Source of the DNA: JBOHHM01 sp050725495
GTDB lineage: Bacteria > Pseudomonadota > Gammaproteobacteria > Burkholderiales > Burkholderiaceae_C
Direction of reading: 5' to 3'
DNA: 10,905 nt
Assembly (NCBI GenBank): GCA_050725495.1
Contig: JBOHHM010000168.1
Span: 1-10,905 of the forward strand
Shown here: in pieces, positions 1 to 8,392 of the stretch
How the letters are laid out: each line of letters begins with the position of its first letter
How positions within the stretch are numbered: position 1 is the first letter of the stretch
Translations under genes and position numbers: made by a program
The notes under the pieces: model-generated
Seen by the model: only the letters and a program-made list of their open reading frames with translations
Databases searched by the model: none
Told to the model about the DNA's origin: nothing

Positions 1-9
1 GGCAACTGG

Positions 10-29
10 ATTCCCGCCTTCGCGGGAAT
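10..29. repeat. Short palindromic dispersed-repeat-like element
   Basis: The 20 bases attcccgccttcgcgggaat form a perfect inverted repeat with 8-base arms (10-17 and 22-29) and a 4-base loop. The extended form, TGGATTCCCGCC followed by TTCGCGGGAATGACA, matches a wording I recall as a very common intergenic repeat in many proteobacteria; the Neisseria dRS3 core (ATTCCC-N8-GGGAAT) has the same shape. It lies about 85 bases beyond the stop of the beta-oxidation operon. It could form an RNA hairpin at the end of that transcript, but no T-run follows on the minus strand, so I do not call it an intrinsic terminator. Copy number cannot be judged from one window. Confidence 0.7.
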
Positions 30-113
30 GACAGTAAACCCATCGGGCGTTCCATCAGCGACGACGCCGCGCCGGCTGTCGCGAGATACGAAATCATCGA
101 TGGCACGCCGTGG

Positions 114-2267
114 TCAGTAAGCCGGCTGGTGCTGGCGGATCGCGTCCCTGACCGCGCCGCTCAGGGCGAAGCCGGGGCCGAATTGGGCGGCGAGCGCATC
201 GGCGCGTTCAATGAAGGCGTCGATGCCCGTGCCGTAGATGAACTGCATGGCCCCGCCGGTCCAGGCCGGAAAACCGATGCCGAAGATCGAGCCTATGTTG
301 GCGTCGTGCACCGTGGTCAGCACGTTTTCGCTGAGGCAGCGCGCGGTTTCGACCGCCTGGCGGTACAGCAGCCGGTCTTTGAGGTCCTGCATGTTCCAGG
401 CGGCGCCGGGCTTTTCGAACAGCTTTCCGAGTTCGGGCCACAGCGTCTTTTTCTGGCCGGCCGGGTAGTCGTAGAAGCCGCCGCCGGCGGCGCGACCCGG
501 GCGATTCAGTTCCTTGACCATGCGCTCGACCAGCAGTTCTCCGGGGCTGGCGATGTAGAGCCTGCCTTCTGCGAAATAGTCGGCGCGGGTCTGCTCCAGC
601 ACATGCACGCTCAAACTCAGCGCGGTTTCGTCCAGTACCGCCAGCGGCCCCACGGGCATGCCGGCCTGCAGGCCCGCGTTCTCGATGACCGCCGCCGGAA
701 TGCCTTCGCCCAGCATGGCCGCGCCTTCCATCACAAAGGTGCCGAAAGTGCGGCTCGTGTAGAAGCCGCGCGAATCGTTCACGACGATGGGAATCTTGCC
801 GATGGCCTGCGCATAGTCGAAGGCGCGGGCCACGGTCTCGTCGTCCGTGGCCCGGCCGCGGATGATTTCGACCAGCTTCATCTTGTCGACCGGGCTGAAG
901 AAGTGGATGCCGATGAACTTCTCGGGCCGCTTGCTGGCCTTGGCCAGGCCGCTGATCGGCAGCGTCGAGGCGTTGGAGGCGAAAAAGCCGCCGGCGCAGA
1001 GCATGGCTTCGGCTTCCTGCGTGACCTGGGCCTTCAGTTCGCGGTTCTCGAACACGGCCTCGATGATCAGATCGCAGCCCTGCAGGTCGGCCGCCTGGTC
1101 GGTGGCGTGGATGCGCGCGAGCAGCGCCTGCTGGTCCTGTGGGCTCATTTTGCCCTTGTCCACGCGCGGCTGCGTGATCCTGGCGCTGTAGGCCTTGCCG
1201 GCCTCGGCTTTGTCGAGGCTCAGGTCCTTGAGCACCGTGGCCACGCCGCGGCTGGCCTGCGCGTAGGCAATGCCCGCGCCCATCATGCCCGCGCCGAGCA
1301 GGCCGACCTTTTGCGGCTTGTAGCGGGGCATGTCCTTCGGCCGGCTGCGCCCGCTCTTGATCGCGTTCATGTTGAAGAAGAAGGTGTTGATCATGTTCTT
1401 CGCGACCGGGCTCACGATCAGCGGGGCCAGGTAGCGGCTCTCGATGCGCAGCGCGGTGTCAAAGTCCACCTGCGCGCCTTCGACCATCGCAGCCAGGGCG
1501 GCTTCGGGGGCGGGGTAGAGGCCGCGCGTGGTCTTCTTGAGCATGGCCGGCGCCACCGTCAGCGCGCCAGCGATCTGGGGGTTGCTTGGCGTGCCGCCGG
1601 GCATTTTGTAGTTCTTGTCGTCCCAGGGGTGGTGGGCGGGCGTCGGTGCCTGGTCGTGCGTGGCGATCCAGGCCAGCGCCGCGCCGCGCAGCTGCGAAGC
1701 CTCGCTCACGAGTTCATGCACCAGGCCCAGCTCCAGCGCCTCGCGCGGACCGAACAGCTTGCCCTCCAGGATATAGGGCTGCGCCCCCAGCAGGCCCAGC
1801 AGCCGCGTCATCTTGGTGATGCCGCTGGCGCCAGGAATCAGGCCCAGCGTGATCTCGGGCAGGCCGAACTGGATCTTTTTGTCGTCGACCGCAATGCGGT
1901 AATGGCCGACCAGCGCGACCTCCCAGCCGCCGCCCAGCGCCGTGCCGTTGAGGCAGCTCACCACCGGAAGCCCCAGGGTTTCCAGCGTGCGGAAGTTCTT
2001 CTTGGTCTGCTCGATCTCGGCAAACACAGCAGCCGCATCCGAAGGCTTGAGCCGCATCGTGGCCTTGAGGTCGGCCCCGGCGAAGAAAGTGGCTTTGGCC
2101 GAGGCGAGGATGATGCCTTTGATGGCCGGGCAGTCCTTCACGACCTGTGCCGTCACTTCGGTCAGGTCCTGCTGCCATTGGGCGCACATGGTGTTGACGG
2201 GCGAGCCGGGCTCGTCGAAGGTGAGGGTGGCGATGCCGTCTTGGAGTTCGTACTTGATCGTCAACAT
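114..2267 (-). CDS. fadJ: FadJ/FadB-type bifunctional enoyl-CoA hydratase / 3-hydroxyacyl-CoA dehydrogenase
   Basis: This 717-residue fused enzyme carries out the two middle steps of fatty-acid beta-oxidation, hydrating 2-enoyl-CoA and oxidising the L-3-hydroxyacyl-CoA with NAD+, in the cytoplasm. Residues about 1-300 are a crotonase domain with the oxyanion segment ASAKATFFAGAD (55-66) and both expected catalytic glutamates, E116 (GGGWE) and E138 (LPEI). Residues about 318-500 are the NAD-binding dehydrogenase domain, with GAGMMG at 325-330, catalytic H455 in HFFSP, E467 and N498. The C-terminal dehydrogenase domains follow. Length fits E. coli FadJ (714) and FadB (729). The N-terminal PGSPVNTM wording and the thiolase-first order resemble fadI-fadJ more than fadB-fadA. 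The start at 2267 was chosen because GGAG lies 10 bases upstream and the thiolase stop is one base away (TGACATG), implying translational coupling. An in-frame ATG nine codons earlier would overlap the thiolase and has no such support. The fadJ versus fadB symbol is uncertain. Confidence 0.95.
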   Translation of the reverse strand: MLTIKYELQDGIATLTFDEPGSPVNTMCAQWQQDLTEVTAQVVKDCPAIKGIILASAKATFFAGADLKATMRLKPSDAAAVFAEIEQTKKNFRTLETLGLPVVSCLNGTALGGGWEVALVGHYRIAVDDKKIQFGLPEITLGLIPGASGITKMTRLLGLLGAQPYILEGKLFGPREALELGLVHELVSEASQLRGAALAWIATHDQAPTPAHHPWDDKNYKMPGGTPSNPQIAGALTVAPAMLKKTTRGLYPAPEAALAAMVEGAQVDFDTALRIESRYLAPLIVSPVAKNMINTFFFNMNAIKSGRSRPKDMPRYKPQKVGLLGAGMMGAGIAYAQASRGVATVLKDLSLDKAEAGKAYSARITQPRVDKGKMSPQDQQALLARIHATDQAADLQGCDLIIEAVFENRELKAQVTQEAEAMLCAGGFFASNASTLPISGLAKASKRPEKFIGIHFFSPVDKMKLVEIIRGRATDDETVARAFDYAQAIGKIPIVVNDSRGFYTSRTFGTFVMEGAAMLGEGIPAAVIENAGLQAGMPVGPLAVLDETALSLSVHVLEQTRADYFAEGRLYIASPGELLVERMVKELNRPGRAAGGGFYDYPAGQKKTLWPELGKLFEKPGAAWNMQDLKDRLLYRQAVETARCLSENVLTTVHDANIGSIFGIGFPAWTGGAMQFIYGTGIDAFIERADALAAQFGPGFALSGAVRDAIRQHQPAY

Positions 2268-2268
2268 G

Positions 2269-3474
<1,206 letters not shown>

Positions 3475-3676
3475 GGGTGTCTCCTGAAAATGACCGGTTT
3501 TGTCATCCTGAGCCCGGCGAAGGATCTCCAAGATGTTCCGCTGCGCCCAGCACGACAAAGGCGTGGTGCAGTATATTCTTTTCACCAAGCAAATGCTCTG
3601 TAAAAATGGCGACACCACCGCCGGACCTGCACATCCGCAGGCCGTCGCTGTCGCTCAAGTCTGAAGGAGGTCTGCC
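3475..3676. promoter_or_regulatory. Divergent intergenic region between beta-oxidation operon and metallophosphoesterase gene
   Basis: These 202 bases separate two divergent transcription units and must carry their promoters. The half near the phosphoesterase is AT-richer (about 3570-3610). On the minus strand a TATACT -10-like hexamer lies at 3575-3570, but I find no -35 at proper spacing. On the plus strand TAAAAA at 3601-3606 is a weak -10 candidate. Ribosome binding sites are clear on both sides: AGGAG before the thiolase and AAGGAGG at 3664-3670 before the phosphoesterase. No convincing operator is seen; a FadR/PsrA-type site would be expected somewhere if the operon responds to fatty acids. 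Confidence 0.4.
3502..3528. repeat. Imperfect palindromic dispersed-repeat-like element
   Basis: The core atcctgagcccggcgaaggat (3505-3525) is an imperfect inverted repeat: outer arms ATCCT/AGGAT and an inner GCC/GGC stem separated by two mismatched positions. The phrase GTCATCCTGAGC followed by GCGAAGGATCT matches a wording I recall as a frequent intergenic repeat in many bacterial genomes. It sits 28 bases upstream of the thiolase start, so it probably lies in that operon's 5' untranslated region and could form a hairpin there. Membership of a repeat family is from memory and cannot be tested within this window. Confidence 0.6.
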
Positions 3677-4432
3677 ATGCGCATCGCCGTCGTTTCCGAC
3701 ATCCACGGCAACCTGCCGGCCTTGGAGGCCGTGCTGGCCGACATTGTGCGGCGCGGGGCCGACCTCACCGTGAACTGCGGCGATATCCTGTCGGGTCCGC
3801 TGTGGCCCGCCGAGACGGCCGACCGCCTGATGGCGCTCGCGCTGCCGACCATCGCGGGCAACCACGAACGCCAGCTGCTGCACTGCGCGAATACGCCTGG
3901 CGGCGCTTCGGACCAGTACGCGTTCGAGCACACGACGCCGGCGCACCAGCAGTGGCTTGCCTTGCTGCCGGCCACGCTGCAGTTGGCGCCGGACGTCTAT
4001 GTCTGTCACGGTCAGCCCGCGACCGACCTGGAATACCTGCTGGAGACGGTCGAGCCCGCGGGTTCGCGCATGGCGCGGCCCGCCGAGGTGGCCGCGCGGT
4101 TGGCGGGCACGGCCGCGGCGCAGGCCAGCCTGGTGCTGTGCGGCCACAGCCACCTGCCGCGCACCCTGGCCGTGGGCACGGGCCCATCGGGCGGCCCGCT
4201 GTGCGTCAACCCCGGCAGCGTGGGCCTGCCCGCGTTTGACGACGACCATGTGGCTTTCCACGTGCACGAAACCGGCACGCCGCACGCGCACTACGCGCTG
4301 TGCGAGCGCACGCCCGCCGGCTGGGCCGTGGCCCAGCTGGCCGTGCCCTACGACTGGGGCGCCGCCAGCGCCAAGGCGGCCCGGGAAGGCGCGGCCGACT
4401 GGGCGCGCTGGCTGGCTACGGGCTACGTGTGA
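3677..4432 (+). CDS. Metallophosphoesterase, YfcE/MJ0936-like
   Basis: This 251-residue protein is a small calcineurin-like phosphoesterase that uses two metal ions to hydrolyse a phosphoester; the natural substrate is unknown. Metal-ligand motifs occur in order: D8-x-H10 (SDIHGN), G35-D36, G61-N62-H63-E, H111 in VCHGQP, and G156-H157-S-H159. The NPGSVGLP segment (178-185) just after the last motif is typical of the YfcE/MJ0936 subgroup. No signal peptide or membrane segment is present, so it is cytosolic. The ATG at 3677 follows AAGGAGG at ideal spacing (6 bases). It is probably the first gene of a unit with the acyl-CoA dehydrogenase 23 bases downstream, but nothing in its sequence ties it to lipid metabolism. 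The C-terminal 55 residues after the catalytic core are not assigned. Confidence 0.92.
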   Translation: MRIAVVSDIHGNLPALEAVLADIVRRGADLTVNCGDILSGPLWPAETADRLMALALPTIAGNHERQLLHCANTPGGASDQYAFEHTTPAHQQWLALLPATLQLAPDVYVCHGQPATDLEYLLETVEPAGSRMARPAEVAARLAGTAAAQASLVLCGHSHLPRTLAVGTGPSGGPLCVNPGSVGLPAFDDDHVAFHVHETGTPHAHYALCERTPAGWAVAQLAVPYDWGAASAKAAREGAADWARWLATGYV

Positions 4433-4455
4433 TTTTTCAGCAGGATGACCACACC

Positions 4456-5616
4456 ATGATCGAACGCAATCTTTTCAACGCCGACCACGAAGCCTTTCGC
4501 GACAGCTTCCGCCGCTTCTGCGCCAAGGAAATTGCCCCTCACCATGCCGACTGGGAAGAGCAGGGCTATGTGGACCGCAAGGTGTGGAACAAAGCCGGCG
4601 CCAACGGCTTTCTCTGCATGACCCTGCCCGAGGCCTATGGCGGCGCGGGTGCCGACAAGCTCTATTCGGTGGTGCAGATGGAAGAGCTGGCGCGCGGCGG
4701 CTTCAGCGGCATAGGCTACGGCCTGCACAGCGAAATCGTCGCACCCTACATCCTGCACTACGGCACCGAGGCGTAGAAGCTGCACTACCTGCCCAAGCTC
4801 GCCAGCGGCGAGATGGTGGGTGCAATTGCCATGAGCGAGCCGGCCGCCGGTTCCGACCTGCAAGGCATCAAGTCCACCGCCATCCGGCGGGGCGATTACT
4901 ACCTGCTCAACGGCAGCAAGACCTTCATCACCAATGGCTGGCATGCCGACCTGGTGATCGTGGTCGCCAAGACCGATCCTGCTGCCGGGGCCAAGGGCAC
5001 GAGCCTGCTGCTGGTGGAGCGCGGCATGCCCGGCTTCGAGAAGGGCAGGCGCCTCAAGAAGCTGGGCCTCAAGGCCCAGGACAGGTCGGAGCTGTTCTTC
5101 GACAACGTGAAAGTGCCGCTCGAGAACCTGCTCGGCGGCGAACCCCAGGAAAACCGCGGCTTCATCTGCCTGATGGAGCAGCTGCCCTGGGAGCGCCTGC
5201 AAATCGCGATCGGCGCCGTGGCGGCCGCCCAGGCCGCGATCGACTGGACCGTGGCCTACGTGAAGGAGCGCAAGGTCTTCGGCCAGCCCCTGGCGGCCTT
5301 CCAGAACACCCGCTACACCCCGGCCGAACTGCAGACCCAGGTCCAGGTGGCGCGCGTGTTCGTGGACAGGTGCTGCGAGCTGCTGGTGGCCGACCAGCTC
5401 GACACCGCGACCGCCAGCATGGCCAAGTACTGGTGCTCGGACCTGCAGTGCAAGGTGATGGATGAATGCGTGCAGTTGTTTGGCGGCTACGGCTACATGT
5501 GGGAATACCCGATCACCCGCGCCTACGCCGACGCGCGCGTGCAACGCATCTATGGCGGCACCAACGAGATCATGAAGGAGGTGATCACGCGGGCGATGGG
5601 GCTCGGCGGGCGATGA
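4456..5616 (+). pseudogene. Acyl-CoA dehydrogenase (long-chain type) interrupted by an in-frame amber codon
   Basis: Read through one stop, this frame encodes 386 residues of an FAD-dependent acyl-CoA dehydrogenase, the enzyme that makes the 2-enoyl-CoA entering beta-oxidation. TAG at 4774-4776 (codon 107) breaks it in GTEA-stop-KLHYLPKLASGE, where relatives have Q; one CAG-to-TAG transition explains it. Both sides are in the same frame with no other damage. The second part has both family signatures (AMSEPAAGSDLQG at 125-137; QLFGGYGYMWEYPITRAYAD at 340-359). The last loop reads IYGGTNEIMKEVI with glycine where medium-chain enzymes carry the catalytic glutamate, while LPWERLQIA provides E246, the position used by long-chain and isovaleryl enzymes. 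Start at 4456 is supported by AGGA 10 bases upstream and by the family N-terminus. As read, translation would stop after 106 residues, before most of the FAD and substrate site. A restart at ATG 4813 has no good ribosome binding site. Sequencing error and amber readthrough remain possible. Confidence 0.88.
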
Positions 5617-5689
5617 CGGCCGGTCGGGGATCGGTCGGCGCGGGATGCGCGGAGTCCGCGCCGCCCAGGGTTCGCGAGCCGTGCTGCGC

Positions 5690-5718
5690 TTGAAAAAAAC
5701 TAGTCAATCGACTAGTAA
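5690..5718 (+). promoter_or_regulatory. Putative promoter of the tetR-efflux operon
   Basis: TTGAAA at 5690-5695 (five of six matches to the -35 consensus) is followed after 17 bases by TAGTAA at 5713-5718 (a modest -10, three of six). Transcription would then begin about 5724-5726, at the ATG of the repressor gene at 5725. No Shine-Dalgarno sequence precedes that ATG, which fits a leaderless mRNA. The 18-bp palindrome fills most of the spacer and overlaps the -10. This is a prediction from spacing and base composition only. Confidence 0.5.
5699..5716. promoter_or_regulatory. Palindromic operator candidate for the TetR-family repressor
   Basis: ACTAGTCAATCGACTAGT is an inverted repeat with perfect 7-base arms (5699-5705, 5710-5716) around 4 bases. 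It ends 8 bases before the repressor start. Size, symmetry and place are what TetR-family homodimers usually bind, and an A/T-containing palindrome stands out from the GC-rich surroundings. Binding here would block the -35/-10 spacer and so repress the whole tetR-hlyD-ABC operon by autoregulation. Confidence 0.72.
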
Positions 5719-5724
5719 TAAACC

Positions 5725-6426
5725 ATGCCTCGCCCCTCCCAGCGCATCGACGAAGCCCTGTTGCACAGCGGGCGCGAGCTGTTTCCGCAACTCGGCTGCG
5801 CAGGTCTCTCGGTGCGCGCGGTGGCCGAGCGCGCCGGCGCCAACCAGGGCATGTTTCACTATCACTTCAAGACCAAGGACAACTTCCTGCGCGTGCTGCT
5901 GCAGCAGATGTACGAGGAGATGTTCGCCGGCCTGAGCGGCGAGGTGCGCCACGAGGGGCCGGCGCTCGAGCGGCTGAGCGCCGCGCTGCTGGTCATGGGC
6001 CGGTTCGCGCGAGAGCATCGGCGGCTGATGGCGCGCCTGTGGATGGACGCCATGGCCGGCGAGCCGGTGGCGCGCGAGTTCTTCCAGCGCAACCTGCCGC
6101 GCCACTTGACACTCTTGATCGGCTTGATGCAAGAGGCGCAGGCCGAGGGCGCGCTCGGCGAGCTTGCCCCATTGCAGCGCTTCGTGTTCGTGATGGGCTC
6201 GGTGCTCATGCCCATCCTCTTCGCGTCCGGCCTGTTCGAGCTCGTCATCGAACACCCGGCCTTGCAGCGACAGTTCGCGGCCCAGGTGATGAGCGACGAG
6301 GCCATCGCGCAGCGGGTCTCTCTCGCGCTGGCCGCGCTCGGCGGGCGCACCGCGTCGTCACCGGTACGACGCGCGCGCACCTCGCGTCGCCGCGCCCCCG
6401 CCAGCGGCGATGGAGCTGCGCCATGA
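5725..6426 (+). CDS. TetR/AcrR-family transcriptional repressor of the adjacent efflux operon
   Basis: This 233-residue protein has the TetR N-terminal DNA-binding domain at about 8-55. The helix-turn-helix runs through LSVRAVAERAGANQG into the characteristic MFHYHFKTKDNFL (43-55). Residues about 75-205 are an all-helical ligand-binding and dimerisation domain without recognisable specificity. It most likely represses its own promoter through the palindrome at 5699-5716 and is released by a substrate of the transporter. It overlaps the next gene by four bases (ATGA), so all four genes are probably one mRNA. An analogous arrangement is E. coli cecR (ybiH) with ybhGFSR. Oddities: no Shine-Dalgarno before the ATG, and an arginine-rich, probably disordered C-terminal tail (about 207-233, including RRARTSRRR). 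The frame's open extent upstream does not offer a better start. Confidence 0.92.
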   Translation: MPRPSQRIDEALLHSGRELFPQLGCAGLSVRAVAERAGANQGMFHYHFKTKDNFLRVLLQQMYEEMFAGLSGEVRHEGPALERLSAALLVMGRFAREHRRLMARLWMDAMAGEPVAREFFQRNLPRHLTLLIGLMQEAQAEGALGELAPLQRFVFVMGSVLMPILFASGLFELVIEHPALQRQFAAQVMSDEAIAQRVSLALAALGGRTASSPVRRARTSRRRAPASGDGAAP

Positions 6427-7418
6427 AAACCGTTTTTGCCGCACGCGGGTTGCCTTGCACTGTGCGCACGCTGTGCCTGCCGCTGCTGCTCGCCGCCTGC
6501 AGCGACCAGCCGGCGCCCGCCTGGTCAGGCTATGTCGAAGGCGACTATGTCTATGTCGCCGCGCCGCTGGCCGGCACGCTGGCCCATCTGGCGGTGCAGC
6601 GCGGGCAGACGGTGGCGCGCGGCAGCGCGCTGTTCACGCTCGACGCGCAGAGCGAACGCGTCGCGCGCGAGGAAGCTGCGGCGCGGCTTGAAGGCGCGCG
6701 CGCCCAGGCCGCGGACACCGAGAAAGGCCGGCGCGCCGAGGAGATCGCGATCACGCAGGCCCAGCTCGCGCAGGCGCGCGCGCGGGCCGCGCTGACCGGG
6801 CGGGAGCTGGCACGCCAGCAGCAATTGCTGGCCCAGGGTTTTGTCTCGCCGTCGCGGCTGGACGATGCGCGCGTCGCAGCGCAGGAGGCGCAAGACAAGG
6901 TCGCCGAGTTGAGCGCCGCGCTGCGCGTGGCGCAGTTGCCGGCCCGCGTCGACGAGCGGGTCGCGGCCAGCGCCTCGGCGCAGGCCGCGCAGGCCGCGCT
7001 GCGCCAAAGCCAGTGGCGCGAGGAGCAGAAGCAGCAGAGCGCGCCGGCCGACGCCCGCGTGGCCGATGTCTTCTTTCGTGTCGGTGAATGGGTGCCGGCC
7101 GGGCAGCCGGTGCTGGCCCTGCTGCCACCGGGCAACACCCGCGCGCGCTTTTTCGTGCCGCAGCGCGAGCTCGGCAGCCTGGCGGTCGGCCAGCGCGTGA
7201 CCATTCAATGCGACGGCTGCGGCGCGCCGATCGCCGCGCGCATCGACTTCATCGCGACCCAGGCCGAGTACACGCCGCCCGTGATCTATTCCAACGCGCA
7301 GCGCTCGCGGCTGGTCTTCATGGTCGAGGCGCGCCCCGATGCGAAGGATGGCGAACGGCTCAAGCCGGGCCAGCCGGTGGACGTGCGGCGCGAGCCGGCG
7401 ACGGGGGCCAAGCCGTGA
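6423..7418 (+). CDS. HlyD/YbhG-like membrane-fusion (periplasmic adaptor) lipoprotein
   Basis: This 331-residue protein is the periplasmic adaptor of the ABC exporter. A short signal peptide ends in a lipobox, LLLAAC (21-26), so C26 should be lipidated and the protein anchored to a membrane. Residues about 35-75 are the first half of a biotinyl-lipoyl-like domain (SGYVEGDYVYVAAPLAGTL and on to FTLD). Residues about 76-200 form an Ala/Arg/Gln-rich coiled-coil hairpin. The second lipoyl half (about 207-235, VADVFFRVGEWVPAGQPV) and a beta-barrel domain follow, with FVPQRELGSLAVGQRV and the PPVIYS/RSRLVFMVEA segment typical of YbhG relatives. Length equals E. coli YbhG (about 332). ATG 6423 overlaps the repressor stop and has GGAG at 6412-6415. 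No outer-membrane channel gene is present here, so it would rely on one elsewhere, such as a TolC homologue. Confidence 0.92.
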   Translation: MKTVFAARGLPCTVRTLCLPLLLAACSDQPAPAWSGYVEGDYVYVAAPLAGTLAHLAVQRGQTVARGSALFTLDAQSERVAREEAAARLEGARAQAADTEKGRRAEEIAITQAQLAQARARAALTGRELARQQQLLAQGFVSPSRLDDARVAAQEAQDKVAELSAALRVAQLPARVDERVAASASAQAAQAALRQSQWREEQKQQSAPADARVADVFFRVGEWVPAGQPVLALLPPGNTRARFFVPQRELGSLAVGQRVTIQCDGCGAPIAARIDFIATQAEYTPPVIYSNAQRSRLVFMVEARPDAKDGERLKPGQPVDVRREPATGAKP

Positions 7419-8392
7419 GCGCCGCGGCCGCCGTCGAGCGCAACGGCTGGGCGATTGACGTGCGCGGCCTGGTCAAGCGCTATGGCGGGCGCGCGGTCGT
7501 CGACGAGGTGTCGCTGCAGGTGCGCCCCGGGCGCATCTGCGGCTTTCTCGGGCCCAATGGCAGCGGCAAGACCACCACCATCCGCATGCTGTGCGGCCTG
7601 CTCAGGCCCGATGCCGGCCAGGGCAGCTGCCTGGGCCTGGATATCGGAGCCCATGCTGCGGAGATCCGCCGCCAGGTCGGCTACATGACGCAGAAATTCG
7701 GCCTCTACGAGGATTTGTCGATCCGCGAGAACCTCGACTTTATCGGCCGGCTCTATGAGCTGCCGCAGCGGCGCGACGCGGTCGATCGTACCTTGCAGCG
7801 GCTCGGGCTCGCGGAGCGCCAGCATCAGCTCGCCGGTGCTTTGTCGGGCGGCTGGAAGCAGCGCCTGGCGCTGGCCGCCTGTCTGATGCACGAGCCGCGC
7901 CTGCTGCTGCTCGACGAACCCACGGCCGGCGTCGATCCGAAGGCGCGACGCGACTTCTGGGACGAGATCCACCGCCTCGCCGCCCAGGGGATCACCGTGC
8001 TCGTGTCCACCCACTACATGGACGAGGCCGAGCGTTGCCACGAGCTGGCCTACATCGTCTACGGCAAGATGCTGGCGCGCGGCACCGAGCGCGAGATCGT
8101 CGAGCTGGCGGGCCTGCACGTGTGGTCGGTCAGCGGCGATGCCGTGGGCGAGCTGGTCGAGCCGCTCAAGGCCGCGCTGGGTGTGTTGAGCGTGGCCGCT
8201 TTCGGCAGCGCGATTCACGTGGCCGGCCGAGACGATGCGCTGCTGCAGGCGGCGATCGCGCCCCACCGCGAGCGGCCGGGGCTGCGCTGGCAGCCCTGCG
8301 ACGCCAACCTCGAAGACGTGTTCATCAGTCTGATCAGCGGCGCGCAGGACAGCACGCTGGCGCGGCCGGACGTGACAGAGGCCGCCGCATGA
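7415..8392 (+). CDS. ABC transporter ATP-binding protein of an ABC-2 efflux system
   Basis: This 325-residue protein is the cytosolic ATPase that powers the exporter. It has one complete nucleotide-binding domain: Walker A GPNGSGKTT (46-54), Q-loop glutamine Q93, signature LSGGW (143-147), Walker B LLLLD with catalytic E168, D-loop AGVDP (171-175) and switch histidine H200. Residues about 225-325 are the C-terminal extension common in ABC-2 ATPases, ending with LEDVFISLISG. The GTG start at 7415 overlaps the hlyD stop as GTGA, and similarity begins shortly after; the upstream open frame is only the shadow of hlyD. E. coli YbhF, in the comparable operon, carries two nucleotide-binding domains in one chain (578 residues), whereas this one has a single domain and should act as a homodimer. 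Confidence 0.94.
   Translation: MSAAAAVERNGWAIDVRGLVKRYGGRAVVDEVSLQVRPGRICGFLGPNGSGKTTTIRMLCGLLRPDAGQGSCLGLDIGAHAAEIRRQVGYMTQKFGLYEDLSIRENLDFIGRLYELPQRRDAVDRTLQRLGLAERQHQLAGALSGGWKQRLALAACLMHEPRLLLLDEPTAGVDPKARRDFWDEIHRLAAQGITVLVSTHYMDEAERCHELAYIVYGKMLARGTEREIVELAGLHVWSVSGDAVGELVEPLKAALGVLSVAAFGSAIHVAGRDDALLQAAIAPHRERPGLRWQPCDANLEDVFISLISGAQDSTLARPDVTEAAA

Noticed and set aside
3475..3618. An N-terminal extension of the thiolase beginning at 3618
   Set aside because: The extension crosses a palindromic repeat, gives a sequence unlike thiolases, and a strong AGGAG marks the start at 3474.
4423..5544. A 373-codon minus-strand frame opposite the acyl-CoA dehydrogenase
   Set aside because: Antisense shadow. 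The plus-strand reading has both acyl-CoA dehydrogenase signatures, so the long opposite frame is a composition effect even though the sense frame carries a stop.
4813..5616. The part of the dehydrogenase after the amber codon as an independent gene starting at ATG 4813
   Set aside because: No usable ribosome binding site, the ATG is a conserved internal position of the family (GEMVGAIAMSEP), and the fragment lacks the N-terminal helical domain.
5617..5689. A terminator after the dehydrogenase
   Set aside because: No stable stem followed by T residues is visible; the A-run at 5693-5699 belongs to the tetR promoter.
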